From Granulosicoccus sp963833195 (lineage in GTDB: Bacteria > Pseudomonadota > Gammaproteobacteria > Granulosicoccales > Granulosicoccaceae), in assembly GCA_963833195.1 (NCBI GenBank), contig CAWHXF010000027.1, positions 1,364,001 through 1,428,000 on the forward strand: a stretch of DNA of 64,000 bases, in the 5' to 3' direction. Each line of letters opens with the position of its first letter. Position 1 is the stretch's first letter. Shown piece after piece: positions 40,567 to 49,052 of this stretch. The translations under genes and the position numbers were made by a program. The notes under the pieces are model-generated. The model saw only the letters and a program-made list of their open reading frames with translations. It was not told the DNA's origin and did not search any database.

Positions 40567-41109
40567 TCACGAGCCCTGACGCCGGCCCCCCTCCAGCAGG
40601 CGACGCGCCTCGTCCAGGTGGGGCGCGTCAGCCGGCGCGGACTCGACCGGGGCGCGCACGTTGCGGCGCGCCATGACCACTCCGGCACCCAACCCGATGG
40701 CCAGCAACACGAAGGGGCCGAGCCACAGCAGCGCCGTCGTGCCGCCGAAGCGCGGGGTGTAGCGCACGAACTCGCCGTAGCGCGACACGAGGTACTCGTC
40801 GATGGCGTCGTCGTCGTCGCCCGCCACGACGCGGTCGTGGATCTGCACACGCAGGTCGTCGGCCAGGGAGGCGCCCGAGTCCGCGATGCTCTGGTTCTGG
40901 CACTTCAGGCAGCGGTACTCGTGCAGGAGCGCCTCGTAGCGCTCGCGGTCCTCCGCGCGCTCGAAGCTCACGACGGGCTCCGCGGCCGACGCCGTGGGGC
41001 CCACCGGGACGACGAGCGGCGCACCGACGACCAACGCGATCGACAGGGCGACGGTGCGCGCCGCCGAGCGGATCGTCGCACGCTCACGCCGACTCCCTCT
41101 CGTGCTCAT
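40567..41109 (-). CDS. ccmH: Cytochrome c maturation protein CcmH (CcmL-type)
   Basis: CcmH reduces the apocytochrome CXXCH disulfide and presents it for haem ligation. The 180-residue protein has an N-terminal signal, the redox motif RCLKCQNQSIADS (Cys67 and Cys70), the three-helix bundle DDDAIDEYLVSRYGEFVRYTPRF and a C-terminal membrane helix (LLWLGPFVLLAIGLGAGVVMARR). It is the last gene of the leftward ccm operon and overlaps ccmG by 4 bp. No TPR-containing ccmI gene or domain follows, although many operons of this type have one. Confidence 0.92.
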   Translation of the reverse strand: MSTRGSRRERATIRSAARTVALSIALVVGAPLVVPVGPTASAAEPVVSFERAEDRERYEALLHEYRCLKCQNQSIADSGASLADDLRVQIHDRVVAGDDDDAIDEYLVSRYGEFVRYTPRFGGTTALLWLGPFVLLAIGLGAGVVMARRNVRAPVESAPADAPHLDEARRLLEGGRRQGS

Positions 41110-41681
41110 GACGGCTCTCCCGCATCGAGCGAGTCGACGAGCGGCAGCAGCTCGTCGCGCAGCACCGCCTCGTCCATGGGACCGACGTGCTTCCACAGCA
41201 CCTCCCCGTCCGCGCCGATCAGGAAGGTCTCCGGCACGCCGTAGACGCCATAGTCGAGTCCCACGGCACCCTCATCCGCCAGCACGGCCGCGAACGGATC
41301 ACCGTGGCGCACGAGCCACCGCCGCGCCTCCACAGGGTCGTCCTTGTAGTTGAGCCCCACGATGGGCACGTCGCTCTCGCGCTCGAAGGCCACGAGCTGC
41401 GGATGCTCCTGGATGCACGGCCCGCACCAGCTGGCCCAGACGTTCAGGAGCCAGGGCTGGCCGCGCATGGCGGCGCTCTCGAAGCTCCCCGACACGAGCG
41501 CGGCCTCCACGCCCCGGCCCGCGGCGTCCGCGGGTTCGCGCTCCAGCGGACCGAGCGTGAACTCCGGTGCCGGCTTGCCGATCAGCGGCGAGGGCAGCTC
41601 GGAGGGGTCGAGCGAGAGGCCGCGCCAGAGAAAGAAGCCGACGCCCAGGAACAGGGCGAGCGGCAACAGTCGCAGGATCAC
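41106..41681 (-). CDS. ccmG: Thiol:disulfide interchange protein CcmG/DsbE
   Basis: This is a 191-residue membrane-anchored thioredoxin of the periplasm. It has an N-terminal anchor (LRLLPLALFLGVGFFLWRGLSL), KPAPEFTLGPLE and the active site NVWASWCGPCIQEHP with Cys86 and Cys89, followed by GLNYKDDPVEARRWLVRHGDPF and the cis-Pro region YGVYGVPETFLIGADGEVLWKHVG. It keeps CcmH and apocytochrome thiols reduced. It starts and ends in 4-bp overlaps with ccmF and ccmH. An insertion of about 20 residues (DAAGRGVEAALVSGSFESAA) lies before the active site. Confidence 0.92.
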   Translation of the reverse strand: MILRLLPLALFLGVGFFLWRGLSLDPSELPSPLIGKPAPEFTLGPLEREPADAAGRGVEAALVSGSFESAAMRGQPWLLNVWASWCGPCIQEHPQLVAFERESDVPIVGLNYKDDPVEARRWLVRHGDPFAAVLADEGAVGLDYGVYGVPETFLIGADGEVLWKHVGPMDEAVLRDELLPLVDSLDAGEPS

Positions 41682-43687
41682 GTGCGCGCGACGGCGGGCA
41701 CGGCCGGGCGCGCCGGCGCCCTGCCCTTCGCCGTCGAATCAGCCTTCGCGTCCGTCTGCTTCGCCGCGAAGCGGTAGCGACGGTCGGCGGCGGCCACGAT
41801 GCCCCCGAGCGCCATGAACACCGTGCCGATCCAGATCCAGCGCACGAAGGGCTTGACCTGAAGCCGCACGCTCCACGCACCGTCGCCCAGCGGCTCGCCG
41901 AGCGCGACGAAGAGGTCCCGCGTGACGCCCGCGTCGATGCCCGCCTCGGTCATGGCCTCGCGCCGCACGTCGTAGATCCGCTTCTCGGCCCAGACCTCGG
42001 TCCCGTCGTCACCGACCAGGAAGTGTGCGCGCGCCGCCGAGTAGTTCGGTCCGCGCACCTCGGACAGCTCGTCGAACGTGAAGGTGTAGCCCGCCATCTC
42101 GTGGGTATCCCCCACCGCCATGCGCACCGTCGTCTCCTCGGCCTGGATGGACACGAGCGCCACCCCGAGCGCGAACACGCCGATGCCGAAGTGCGCGAGC
42201 GTCATGCCCCAGAACGCGCCGGGTGCCTGCAGCGCCGCCGCGAAGCGCTCGCGCCCGCCGCGCCTGTTGCGCACGCGGTGCAGCACGCCGTGCACCACCG
42301 TGGCGAAGGTCCAGAAGGTCAGCGCGAGCGCGGCCACGGCCGTGAGCTGGAAGCCGTGCGAGAGCATCACCCAGGCCAGGGCCGCGACGATGGAGCCCAC
42401 CGCCAGCAGGGCGAGCCTGCGCCAGCGCCCGCCGAGCGAGTCCTTCTTCCAGTTCACGCTGGCGCCGAGCCCCGCGAAGATCAGCACCGGCAGCATGAGC
42501 GGCACGAACACCGCGTCGAAGTACTGCGGCCCGACCGAGATCTTGCCCAGGTCCAGGGCGTCCAGTATCAGCGGGTACAACGTGCCGAGCAGCACCGCGG
42601 CGCAGGCCACGACCATCAGCACGTTGTTCAGCAGGATGCCGGACTCGCGCGAGACGAGCGCCCAGCCGGACTCGCTCTTGAGCGTGTGCGCGCGCGCCGC
42701 GTACAGCAGCAGCGAGCCGCCGACGACGGCACCGAGGAACAGCAGGATGTAGAGCCCGCGCGTGGGATCCGAGGCGAACGAGTGCACCGAGGTCAGGACC
42801 CCGGAGCGCACGAGGAAGGTGCCGAGCAGGGAGAGCGAGAACGCGAGCACCGCGAGCAGCACCGTCCAGGCCTTGAACACGCCGCGCTTCTCGCTCGCGG
42901 CGAGCGAGTGCACGAGCGCGGTGCCGACCAGCCACGGCATGAACGAGGCGTTCTCGACCGGATCCCAGAACCACCAGCCGCCCCAGCCGAGCTCGTAGTA
43001 GGCCCAGAAGCTGCCGAGCGAGATGCCGACGGTGAGGAACGCCCAGGCGACGTTCGTCCACGGCCGCATCCAGCGCAGCGTGGCCGCGTCCAGGCTGCCG
43101 CCCATCAGCGCCGCGATGGCGAACGCGAAGGCCACGGCGAAGCCGACGTAGCCCATGTAGAGCATCGGCGGGTGAATGGCCATCCCCGGGTCCTGCAGCA
43201 GCGGGTTCAGGTCCGCGCCGTCGAAGGGCACGGGATAGAGTCGCTCGAAGGGGTTGCTGGTCAGCAGCACGAACAGCAGGAAGCCGACCGACACGAGTCC
43301 GAGCACCGAGAGCACGCGCGCGCGCAGCACGGCCGGCAGATGCCCGCCGAACAGCGCCACCGCCGCGGTCCACAGCGCGTGGATCAGGCACCAGAACAGG
43401 ATCGATCCCTCGTGCCCGCCCCATACGCCGGAGACGAGGTACATGAAGGGCAGCCCCGAATTCGAGGTGTTGGCGACGTAGGCGACGCTGTAGTCGTGCG
43501 CGATGAACGACCAGGTGAGACAGGCGTACGACAGGCCGACGAGCCCGAACTGCAGGAACGCCGCGGGGCGCCCGAGCCGCATCCACGCGCCCTGCCCCGT
43601 GGCGGCACCCGCGAGCGGCACGGTGCCGAGCAGCGCGGCCGTGCACAGCGCGAGGATCAGCGCGAGATTGCCGAGTTCAGGGAGCAT
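41678..43687 (-). CDS. ccmF: Cytochrome c haem lyase subunit CcmF
   Basis: This 669-residue polytopic protein receives haem from CcmE and attaches it to apocytochrome. The haem-handling WWD signature is GWGGWWFWDPVENASFMPWLVGTA; VWGGHEGSILFWCL and the C-terminal periplasmic domain (TVRMAVGDTHEMAGYTFTFDEL) are also typical. About fifteen membrane helices are visible. It is the longest gene in the ccm operon, 12 bp after ccmE, and overlaps ccmG by 4 bp. Confidence 0.93.
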   Translation of the reverse strand: MLPELGNLALILALCTAALLGTVPLAGAATGQGAWMRLGRPAAFLQFGLVGLSYACLTWSFIAHDYSVAYVANTSNSGLPFMYLVSGVWGGHEGSILFWCLIHALWTAAVALFGGHLPAVLRARVLSVLGLVSVGFLLFVLLTSNPFERLYPVPFDGADLNPLLQDPGMAIHPPMLYMGYVGFAVAFAFAIAALMGGSLDAATLRWMRPWTNVAWAFLTVGISLGSFWAYYELGWGGWWFWDPVENASFMPWLVGTALVHSLAASEKRGVFKAWTVLLAVLAFSLSLLGTFLVRSGVLTSVHSFASDPTRGLYILLFLGAVVGGSLLLYAARAHTLKSESGWALVSRESGILLNNVLMVVACAAVLLGTLYPLILDALDLGKISVGPQYFDAVFVPLMLPVLIFAGLGASVNWKKDSLGGRWRRLALLAVGSIVAALAWVMLSHGFQLTAVAALALTFWTFATVVHGVLHRVRNRRGGRERFAAALQAPGAFWGMTLAHFGIGVFALGVALVSIQAEETTVRMAVGDTHEMAGYTFTFDELSEVRGPNYSAARAHFLVGDDGTEVWAEKRIYDVRREAMTEAGIDAGVTRDLFVALGEPLGDGAWSVRLQVKPFVRWIWIGTVFMALGGIVAAADRRYRFAAKQTDAKADSTAKGRAPARPAVPAVART

Positions 43688-43699
43688 GGCGTGTCGGGA

Positions 43700-44176
43700 T
43701 CAGGGGTCGACGATCGTGGTGGTGCCGAAGGTCGCGGCGGTACCGGGCATGCGGCCGGCCCGCTCGAGCGCCTCGGCCACCTCGGGCGGCATGTAGTTCT
43801 CGTCGTGCTTGGCGAGCACCTCGTCAGCCACGAAGCGGCCGTCGGGCGCGAGCCGTCCGTTGGCGACGATGCCCTGCCCCTCGCGGAACAGGTCCGGCAG
43901 GATGCCGGCGTAGCTGACCGTCACCGCGCCCGCGCCGTCGGACAGATCGAAGCTCACGTCCAGGTCCTCGCCGGAGCGATCCACGCTGCCCTCGACGACC
44001 ATGCCGCCGATGCGGAACGCGCGCCCGGGCTCGACGCCGCCGGCGGCGACCTCGCTCGGGGCGTGGAACAGCATGAGGTTCGAGCGGAACGCGTTCAGCC
44101 CGAACGCCACCGCCGCACCCACCGCGCACAGCATGAGCGTCACGAGGATCAGGCGCTGACGGCGACGCGGCGTCAC
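43700..44176 (-). CDS. ccmE: Periplasmic haem chaperone CcmE
   Basis: CcmE carries haem covalently between CcmC and CcmF. The GTG start at 44176 overlaps the ccmD stop (GTGA) and gives 158 residues: a basic N-terminus, one membrane anchor (LILVTLMLCAVGAAVAFGLNAF), the OB-fold (RAFRIGGMVVEGSVDR, VTVSYAGILPDLFREGQGIVANGRL) and the haem-binding HDENY motif, with His124 as the expected covalent ligand. Upstream in-frame residues are arginine-rich and not part of the protein. Confidence 0.92.
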   Translation of the reverse strand: MTPRRRQRLILVTLMLCAVGAAVAFGLNAFRSNLMLFHAPSEVAAGGVEPGRAFRIGGMVVEGSVDRSGEDLDVSFDLSDGAGAVTVSYAGILPDLFREGQGIVANGRLAPDGRFVADEVLAKHDENYMPPEVAEALERAGRMPGTAATFGTTTIVDP

Positions 44177-44385
44177 GGGCGGGCCTCCGCGTCGGCGGCA
44201 GTAGTGGACGCGACCCCGCCGCGCCGCGGCTGCAAGGCTCGCGCGAACGTGGAGCGGCGCACGCGGCGCGCCTCGGCCGCCGACCACAGCACGACGCCGC
44301 CGAGCAGCAGCGCGGTGGCGCCGAACGAGGACCACACGTAGGCGGCGTAGCCGCCCATGGCGAGAAAGTCCATGAAGGCGTCCAT
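44173..44385 (-). CDS. ccmD: Haem exporter small membrane protein CcmD
   Basis: This 70-residue protein has one membrane helix. The N-terminal MDAFMDFLAMGGYAAYVWSSFGATALLL matches the CcmD consensus G-x-Y-A-x-YVW-x-S, and a basic tail follows (AEARRVRRSTFARALQPRRGG). It links CcmABC to CcmE and releases holo-CcmE. It starts on the ccmC stop (TGATG) and ends inside the ccmE start, a size and position that fit only CcmD. Confidence 0.88.
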   Translation of the reverse strand: MDAFMDFLAMGGYAAYVWSSFGATALLLGGVVLWSAAEARRVRRSTFARALQPRRGGVASTTAADAEARP

Positions 44386-45179
44386 CAGCCGCTCACCGTG
44401 CCGGCGAGCCCCGCGCCCGCGGCGCGGGCACCCGGGGCACCGCGCTCGGCGGCGGCCAGGTCGCGCACCCAGCGCGCCCGACCCTCGCGCTGCAGGATCC
44501 CCGTGCGCAGCCGGACGCAGAGGTTGTGGAAGTACATGAGCTGGAAGCCGACGGCCATGATGAGCAGGGGCTTGAGCATGCTGGGGTGCATGGACGGGGC
44601 GCCGATCTTCGTGATGGAGGCGGGCTGGTGCAGCGTGTTCCACCAGTCCACCGAGAACTTGATGACGGGGATGTTCACCACGCCCACCACGGCGAGGATG
44701 GCCGCGGCGCGCGCCGCGCCCTGAGGGTTCTCCAGCGCGCCGCGCAGGGCCATGTAGCCAAGGTACAGGAAGAGCAGCAGCAGCTCCGAGGTCAGCCGTG
44801 CGTCCCACACCCACCAGGTGCCCCACATCGGCTTGCCCCACAGCGAGCCCGTCAGGAGCGCGATGGCCGTGAAGGCCGCGCCGATGGGTGCGGAGGCCTG
44901 CGCCACGGCATCGGCGACCTTGAGCCGCCATATCAGGAACACGGCGCTGGACACGGCCATGGTCGTGTAGACGAAGAGCGACATCCACGCCGCCGGCACG
45001 TGCGCGTAGATGATGCGGTAGCTGTCGCCCTGCTCGTAGTCGGACGGGGCGACGACGAGTCCCAGGTACAGCCCGGTCAAGAGGCACAGCACGGTGGCCC
45101 CGCCGAGCCAGGGCCGCAGCGTGCCCGCCAGGCGGTACACGTAGGGAGCCGAGCCGTACTTGTGGATCCACTTGAACAA
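44385..45179 (-). CDS. ccmC: Haem export/handling protein CcmC
   Basis: This 264-residue six-helix membrane protein loads haem on CcmE. The tryptophan-rich WWD domain is PMWGTWWVWDARLTSELLLLFLYLGYMAL. The haem-binding histidines sit in YAHVPAAWMS and in VDWWNTLHQP. It begins 143 bp after ccmB; that gap is unusual in an otherwise overlapping operon. The C-terminal 40 residues (GRARWVRDLAAAERGAPGARAAGAG) extend beyond the usual end. Confidence 0.92.
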   Translation of the reverse strand: MFKWIHKYGSAPYVYRLAGTLRPWLGGATVLCLLTGLYLGLVVAPSDYEQGDSYRIIYAHVPAAWMSLFVYTTMAVSSAVFLIWRLKVADAVAQASAPIGAAFTAIALLTGSLWGKPMWGTWWVWDARLTSELLLLFLYLGYMALRGALENPQGAARAAAILAVVGVVNIPVIKFSVDWWNTLHQPASITKIGAPSMHPSMLKPLLIMAVGFQLMYFHNLCVRLRTGILQREGRARWVRDLAAAERGAPGARAAGAGLAGTVSG

Positions 45180-45322
45180 GGTGAGTGCCTTCTCGGTCGT
45201 GGGGTGCGTTCTGCGGGTACCGATTCTAGAGGACTTACGGGCGACCGACCGGCCTGGACCGGACGCCCGAGCGAACGGTTAGGGGTGAACCGAACGGTGT
45301 CGCGAAACCGCGCGAAGGGCCT

Positions 45323-46006
45323 TCAGCCGCGCCCCGGCGTGCCGACCCCGATGCGCAGCGCCGCCGCGGCGGCCGGCGGAGCCAGCGCCGCGGCCAATGC
45401 CAGCGCGGCGGCCAGCAAGGAGAGCGCCCCACCGGGCTCGAACCCGCCGGCCGCGGCCGCCACCGCGCCGGCCCCGAACACCAGGATGGGGACCGTCAGG
45501 GGCAGCACCAGCAAGGACAACAAGATGCCGCCGCGGTTCACTCCGACCGTGAGCGCCGCGCCGATCGCGCCCACCAGCGACAGGGTCAGCGTGCCGAGCG
45601 CGAGCGAGCCGACGAGGGTCGGCCAGGCCGCCACGGGCAGCCCCAGGAGCGCCGCCAGCACGGGCGAGAGCAGCAGCAGCGGCAGCCCCGACAGCAGCCA
45701 GTGCGAGAGCACCTTGGCCACGACCACGAGCGACAGCGGCGTCGGCCCGAGCACGAGCTGCTCCAGCACGCCGTCCTCCAGGTCGCGCTCGAACAGCGCG
45801 TCCAGCGACAACAACATGGCCAGCAGCGCCGCGACCCACAGCACCCCCGGCGCGATGGTGCGCAGCGTGGCGGGCTCCGGCCCGATGCCGAGCGGGAACA
45901 GCGACACGACGATGGTGAAGAAGATCGGCGGGTTCAGCCACTGGCCCGACGAGCGCGCACCGATGCGCAGGTCGCGCACGAGGATCGCGCCGAACGCGCG
46001 AATCAC
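45323..46006 (-). CDS. ccmB: Haem ABC exporter permease CcmB
   Basis: This 227-residue permease has six helices. The start is a GTG at 46006 in a GTGA overlap with the ccmA stop. The N-terminus is IRAFGAILVRDLRIGARSSGQWLNPPIFFTIVVSLFPLGIGPEP, then VLWVAALLAMLLSLDALFERDLEDGVLEQL, both hallmark CcmB stretches. It forms the membrane part of CcmAB, which helps release holo-CcmE. The C-terminus is an alanine-rich hydrophobic run. Confidence 0.9.
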   Translation of the reverse strand: MIRAFGAILVRDLRIGARSSGQWLNPPIFFTIVVSLFPLGIGPEPATLRTIAPGVLWVAALLAMLLSLDALFERDLEDGVLEQLVLGPTPLSLVVVAKVLSHWLLSGLPLLLLSPVLAALLGLPVAAWPTLVGSLALGTLTLSLVGAIGAALTVGVNRGGILLSLLVLPLTVPILVFGAGAVAAAAGGFEPGGALSLLAAALALAAALAPPAAAAALRIGVGTPGRG

Positions 46007-46635
46007 GAGGCGGCGGGGTCGGTCGCCGCGCCGAGCTCGACCTCGCGCACGGCGAGCCCGGGCACGGCCAGCGCCTGGTGCGTGGTGAACACGCACGCCC
46101 CGCCCGCCCGGGCGTGGCGCGCGATGGCGCCCGCCACCCACGCCAGCCCGCGCGCATCGAGCGCGGTGAGCGGCTCGTCCAGGATCCACAGCCGCCGCGG
46201 TTCCAGCACCAGGCGCGCGAGCGCGACGCGGCGACGCTGACCGGCCGACAGCGCCGCGACCGGCACCTCGAGCCGCTCCCCGAGGCCGAGCTCGCCCAAC
46301 GTGGGCTCGATCAGCGCGGCATCGCCGCCGTTCGCCGCGGCGAAGGCCCGCAGGTTCTCGGTCGCGCTCAGCGCGGCGCTCACGCCGGGCCGGTGCCCGA
46401 TGTACAGCAGCGCCTCGGACAGCGCGTCGCGCGCACGCCGCAGCGGCACGCCCTCGAACAGCACCTCCCCCTCCTCGAGCTCCACGAGCCCGGCCAGCAC
46501 GCGCAGCAGCGTGGTCTTGCCGCTGCCGTTCTCGCCGCGCAGTTGCAGCGCCTCGCCGGCGCGCAGGTCCAGCGCCACGCCGTCGAGGATCGGCGCATCC
46601 CCCAGCCACAGGGTCACGCCGCGTGCCTCGAGCAT
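46003..46635 (-). CDS. ccmA: Haem ABC exporter ATPase CcmA
   Basis: This is an ATPase of about 210 residues with Walker A GENGSGKTTLLRVLAG, the Q-loop region LLYIGHRPGVSAALSATENLRAF, signature LSAGQRRRVALARLVLEPRRLWILDEP and switch CVFTTHQALA. I use the ATG at 46635, which fits the family N-terminus (LEARGVTLWLGDAPILDGV). A GTG at 46701 overlapping the upstream stop would add 22 low-complexity residues and is possible, given that GTGA junctions are common in this operon. Confidence 0.9.
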   Translation of the reverse strand: MLEARGVTLWLGDAPILDGVALDLRAGEALQLRGENGSGKTTLLRVLAGLVELEEGEVLFEGVPLRRARDALSEALLYIGHRPGVSAALSATENLRAFAAANGGDAALIEPTLGELGLGERLEVPVAALSAGQRRRVALARLVLEPRRLWILDEPLTALDARGLAWVAGAIARHARAGGACVFTTHQALAVPGLAVREVELGAATDPAAS

Positions 46636-46697
46636 GACCGCGCCCGCCGCGCCTGCGGCGACGGGCGGGGCCTGCGTGCCCGCCGGGGCCTCGACCC

Positions 46698-47279
46698 TCA
46701 CGCCTTCGGGTCGTCTGCCGGTCCGAGCACCATGAACGTGCCGCGCGACACGATGCCGAGCTCCGGGCCGCGCTCCCCGTCGCGCTCCTCGGCGAAGCCC
46801 GCGAGCTCCATGAACGTCGCGCGGTTGATCAGCGCGAGCAGCCCGTCGCGCACCTCGACGTACGGCGACGGCTCGCCGCCGGGCTCGTCGTAGCGCACCG
46901 TGATCGGGTGCGCGGCGTCCGCCACGACGCGGTCGCCCAGATTCGTCGTGAACGCGATGGCGGGCTCGTCGGGCGCGCCGTGGCGCTCCATCGCGACCGC
47001 GATGAAGGGCGCGTCCTCGACGGTGATGCCGAGCCGCACCTGCGGCGTCACCAGCCAGGTGCGCCCGTCGTCCACGCGCAGCACCGTCGAGAACAGCCGC
47101 ACCATGCGCATCCGCTCGATGCGCCGGCCCTCGTGCCACCAGCTACCGTCCCGGCGGATGACGATGTCGATCTCGTCGGTGCGCTCCGGATGCCAGGCGT
47201 GCACCGGCGGCAGCGCGCGCGCCGAGATCTCGTCCAGGATGCCCGCGAGCGCGAGGCCCGCCGCTGCGTCGTCCGTCAT
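46698..47279 (-). CDS. DUF1285 domain protein
   Basis: This is a 193-residue cytoplasmic protein of the DUF1285 family. Recognisable parts are PPVHAWHPERTDEIDIVIRRDGSWWHEGRRIERMRMVRLFSTVLRVDDGRTWLVTPQVRLGITVEDAPFIAVAMERHG. The structural family has two beta-barrel-like halves and no agreed activity. It is coupled to the thioesterase upstream (overlap 4 bp) and lies 62 bp before the ccmA ATG, or overlaps its GTG, so it is probably transcribed with the ccm operon. Confidence 0.8.
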   Translation of the reverse strand: MTDDAAAGLALAGILDEISARALPPVHAWHPERTDEIDIVIRRDGSWWHEGRRIERMRMVRLFSTVLRVDDGRTWLVTPQVRLGITVEDAPFIAVAMERHGAPDEPAIAFTTNLGDRVVADAAHPITVRYDEPGGEPSPYVEVRDGLLALINRATFMELAGFAEERDGERGPELGIVSRGTFMVLGPADDPKA

Positions 47280-47728
47280 GCCCGTACCCTCGTGTCGTCC
47301 GCGTCGTCGGTCTCGAAGTCAGCGCCCGTGCCGCGTACCGGACGCGGCTCGCCGCGTTCGTCCATGGCCACGAAGGTGAAGAGCCCTTCGGTCACCTGCT
47401 CTTCCAGCGCCCGCCGGCGACGCCGCACCCAGGCCTCGATCAGCACCGTGATGGAGGTGCGGCCGATGCGCTCGGTGCGGCACCAGCAACTGATCTCGTC
47501 GCCGACGGAGACGGGCTTGTGGAACTTCATGCCCGTCACGGCCACGGTCGCGACCCGGCCGCGCGCCACGTGGTACGCGAACGTGCCGCCCGCGATGTCC
47601 ATCTGCGCAAGGATCCAACCGCCGAAGATGTCGCCGTTCGGGTTCGTGTCCGCGGGCATGGCCACCGTGCGCGACGACGGCTGACCGTTCACGCGATCGA
47701 TGGGCGCCGCGGCCGTCGCCTCAACCAC
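47276..47728 (-). CDS. Acyl-CoA thioesterase (YciA-like hotdog)
   Basis: This 150-residue hotdog-fold thioesterase has the YciA/BACH pattern: SSRTVAMPADTNPNGDIFGGWILAQMDIAGGTFAYHVARGRVATVAVTGMKFHKPVSVGDEI, with the catalytic-type Asn/Asp in NPNGDIFGG. It hydrolyses acyl-CoA esters of broad chain length. The start is GTG 47728, overlapping the end of the PaaK-like ligase by 8 bp. The pairing of a CoA ligase with a thioesterase may buffer an acyl-CoA pool. The C-terminus is acidic and variable. Confidence 0.85.
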   Translation of the reverse strand: MVEATAAAPIDRVNGQPSSRTVAMPADTNPNGDIFGGWILAQMDIAGGTFAYHVARGRVATVAVTGMKFHKPVSVGDEISCWCRTERIGRTSITVLIEAWVRRRRRALEEQVTEGLFTFVAMDERGEPRPVRGTGADFETDDADDTRVRA

Positions 47729-48974
47729 CCTCGTAGTCCCGCAGGTCGCGGATCACCGTGCCGTCGTTCGGCACCGCATCGACGAGGCGCACCGTTCCGG
47801 CGAGCCCCGCATGACGCTTGAGCGCCGCTTCCAGCGCCCCTACGTCCAGGCTCGCGCCCTGCACTTCGAGGGTCATGACGTCGCGTTCGCTATCGCGCTC
47901 CACGACGAGGCGCAACGCCTCGATGCCCGGCACGTCGCCACGGATGGCCTGCACCTGACGCGGGTCGACGAACATGCCGCGCACCTTGGTGCGCTGGTCG
48001 GCGCGCCCGAGCCAGCCCGCGAGCCGCGGTGCGGTGCGCCCGCACGGGCTCGTGCCCCCGAGCGTGCGCGACAGATCCCCTGTGGCGAAGCGCACGAGCG
48101 GGTAATCGGTGTCGATCCGGGTCACCACGACCTCGCCCACCTCGCCGTCCGGGCAGGGCTCGCCCGTGCCGGGCCGGCAGATCTCCACGATCAGCCCCTC
48201 GTTGACGAGCATGCCTGCGTGCACTTCGCCGTCCGTCGCGCTCTCGTAGGCGATCACGCCGAGATCGGCCGTGGCGTAGCACTGCAGGCAAAGGATGCCC
48301 GCGTCCGCGTAGCGCTGCCGCAGCGCCGGGAACAGCGCCCCGCCGGACACCATCGCGCGCCGCAGGTGCTCGAGCGGCGCGCCGCCGTCGTCCGCGGCAT
48401 GGTCCAGCAGCACGGCCAGGTAGTCCGGCGTGCCGGTGTAGGCGACCGCGCGCGCGTGGCGCAGCGCCTCGACCTGCGCCGCCGTGTCGCCCACTCCGGC
48501 CGGAAACACCGTGCAGCCGAGCGCGCGCGCGGCCGCGTCCAGGATCCAGCCGCCCGGCGTGCGGTGGTAGGCGAAGGCGTTGTGCACGACGTCCCCGGCC
48601 GCGAACCCGGCCGCGTGCAGCGCGCGTGCGCCGGCCCAAGGATCGTCGCCCGACGGCTGCGGCTCCCAGACCGGACCCGGCGAGACGAAGAGGCGCGCCC
48701 CGCGCAGCGCGCCGTCGCGCACGAAACCGCCGAGCGGCGGCGAGGCCTGCTGCGCGGCGACGACATCGGCCTTGGTCAGGAGCGGCAACCCGGCCAGCGC
48801 CTCGCGCGAGTCGATCGCGTCGAGGGCGTGATCGTCCAGGTGACGCGCGAGGCCGGGGCAATCGGCCGTCGCGGCCCGCAGGCGTGCGCCCAGGCCCTCG
48901 AACAGCGCGCGCTCGCGGGCCTCGGGGGCTCGGGTCTCGAGCTCGTCGAAATGGGGCATCGTCATGGCGCGCAT
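47721..48974 (-). CDS. Phenylacetate-CoA ligase-like adenylate-forming enzyme
   Basis: This protein of about 417 residues is related to PaaK. It has LPLLTKADVVAAQ near the N-terminus, a weak P-loop (FVSPGPVWEPQPSGDDPWAGARALHAAGF) where PaaK has a Ser/Thr/Gly-rich loop, RRAMVSGGALFPALRQRY, LVNEGLIVEICRPGTGEPCPDGEVGEVVVTRIDTDYPLVRFATGDLSR, GRADQRTKVRGMFVDPRQV and a C-terminal lid. The degraded P-loop suggests altered substrate use or reduced activity. Starts at 48974 or 48965 are equally plausible. Substrate unknown; it is divergent from a 3-oxoacid CoA-transferase. Confidence 0.75.
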   Translation of the reverse strand: MRAMTMPHFDELETRAPEARERALFEGLGARLRAATADCPGLARHLDDHALDAIDSREALAGLPLLTKADVVAAQQASPPLGGFVRDGALRGARLFVSPGPVWEPQPSGDDPWAGARALHAAGFAAGDVVHNAFAYHRTPGGWILDAAARALGCTVFPAGVGDTAAQVEALRHARAVAYTGTPDYLAVLLDHAADDGGAPLEHLRRAMVSGGALFPALRQRYADAGILCLQCYATADLGVIAYESATDGEVHAGMLVNEGLIVEICRPGTGEPCPDGEVGEVVVTRIDTDYPLVRFATGDLSRTLGGTSPCGRTAPRLAGWLGRADQRTKVRGMFVDPRQVQAIRGDVPGIEALRLVVERDSERDVMTLEVQGASLDVGALEAALKRHAGLAGTVRLVDAVPNDGTVIRDLRDYEGG

Positions 48975-49052
48975 GGTAGCGCGCCGCCGCTCGCGGGCCC
49001 GTCCGCACGTATGATCGGCGGCGAACTCCCCACGACGGAAACACGCGCGCCG

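Noticed and set aside
41567..44341. 924-residue + frame opposite ccmF/ccmE
   Set aside because: Shadow of well-identified ccm genes on the other strand; low-complexity Arg/His/Gln-rich product.
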